Source of the DNA: Tannerella sp.
GTDB lineage: Bacteria; Bacteroidota; Bacteroidia; Bacteroidales; Tannerellaceae
Direction of reading: 5' to 3'
NCBI GenBank assembly: GCA_031282485.1
Contig: JAITDQ010000268.1
Location: 1 to 6,582, forward strand
DNA: 6,582 bases
The position numbers and the translations under genes were made by a program. Below, one piece after another: positions 6,270 to 6,582 of this stretch. The stretch's first letter is position 1; every line of letters begins with the position of its first letter. The notes below the pieces were generated by a model that was given only the letters and a program-made list of their open reading frames with translations, ran no database searches and was not told the origin of the DNA.

Positions 6270-6582
6270 ATGACAAAAAATTTACCCCCCACCCTGTTTA
6301 TTCTGGCAGCAGGAATGGGAAGTCGCTACGGCGGCTTGAAACAGTTGGACAGTGTAGGTCCCTGTGGCGAAACAATCATGGATTATTCAGTGTATGACGC
6401 TATTCATGCGGGTTTTGGGAAAGTGGTATTCGTTATTCGTCGCTACTTTGAAGAAGAGTTCATGGAGAAAATCGTTTTGAAATACAAAAATTTGATACCG
6501 GTCGAAACTGTTTTTCAGGAGTTGGACAGTTTGCCGCAAGGTTTTTCGCTTCCATCCGGACGCGAAAAGCCATGGGGAACAA
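6270..6582 (+). CDS. Nucleotidyltransferase-like protein, sugar-phosphate type (3' truncated by window end)
   Basis: The first 104 residues are visible, and the frame is still open at the window end. After a short N-terminus comes TLFILAAGMGSRYGGLKQL (residues 8-26), the nucleotide-binding signature of the NTP_transferase fold: GxGSR at 15-19 with Lys24 following. Then come GETIMDYSVYDAIHAGFGKV and VFVIRRYFEEEF, consistent with the next Rossmann-like beta/alpha units, and SLPSGREKPWGT near the end. There is no signal peptide, so it acts in the cytoplasm. Such proteins transfer a nucleotidyl group to a sugar phosphate or related phosphorylated compound; the specific substrate cannot be told. 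I chose ATG 6270; an in-frame ATG at 6258 would add MTYN, and neither has a clear Shine-Dalgarno. Its position about 210 bp after the GH43 gene may mean a functional link to the PUL or simply the locus edge. The C-terminal two thirds or so are missing. Confidence 0.87.
   Translation, partial: MTKNLPPTLFILAAGMGSRYGGLKQLDSVGPCGETIMDYSVYDAIHAGFGKVVFVIRRYFEEEFMEKIVLKYKNLIPVETVFQELDSLPQGFSLPSGREKPWGT

Noticed and set aside
5887..6276. A 129-residue hydrophobic open frame on the - strand covering the GH43 end and the spacer
   Set aside because: It overlaps the GH43 gene, its aromatic-rich start comes from A-runs in the spacer read backwards, and no family is recognisable.
6285..6290. Run of six C residues near the start of the nucleotidyltransferase gene, considered as a frameshift site
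   Set aside because: It reads naturally as Pro-Pro just before the conserved nucleotide-binding motif, and the frame is continuous.
1..6582. Search by eye for CRISPR arrays, tRNA or rRNA genes, insertion-sequence ends and phage genes
   Set aside because: None seen; apart from the 42-bp junction duplication there are no direct or inverted repeats long enough to support a mobile element.

Overview
The window looks like part of a polysaccharide utilisation locus (PUL) from a Bacteroidota genome, most likely Bacteroidales. The evidence is a SusC/SusD pair, a SusD lipoprotein signal followed at once by acidic residues, secreted glycoside hydrolases just downstream, and A/T-rich translation starts without clear Shine-Dalgarno sequences. 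All genes are on the + strand. I cannot name the species.

Layout: 1-1449 is the C-terminal half of a SusC-type TonB-dependent transporter whose 5' end lies outside the window. The susC/susD junction (about 1431-1523) carries a 42-bp direct tandem duplication, which gives susD several in-frame start codons. The susD-like lipoprotein gene runs to 3239 and is followed by a strong intrinsic terminator (3273-3312). Then come a signal-peptide-bearing GH51 alpha-L-arabinofuranosidase (3346-4887) and, 14 nt later, a secreted GH43 enzyme of the subfamily 24/34 type (4902-6056). A roughly 200-bp A/T-rich spacer follows, with what looks like the decayed 5' end of an AlbA_2/Schlafen-type ATP-binding protein gene. 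The last feature is the 5' end of a sugar-phosphate nucleotidyltransferase-like gene (from 6270 or 6258), cut by the window end.

How the genes probably work together: SusC/SusD capture and import an oligosaccharide across the outer membrane. The GH51 enzyme, probably periplasmic, removes alpha-L-arabinofuranosyl units. The GH43 enzyme acts on the same glycan, either on a beta-1,3-galactan backbone or on further arabinofuranosyl branches. An arabinose-containing plant glycan, perhaps a type II arabinogalactan, is the best substrate guess, but this is inference. The terminator after susD suggests that the enzymes are transcribed less than susCD or from their own promoter.

I found no clearly new system. 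The points most worth a second look are the tandem duplication at the susC/susD junction, the possible AlbA_2 gene relic, and the non-canonical active site of the GH43 enzyme.
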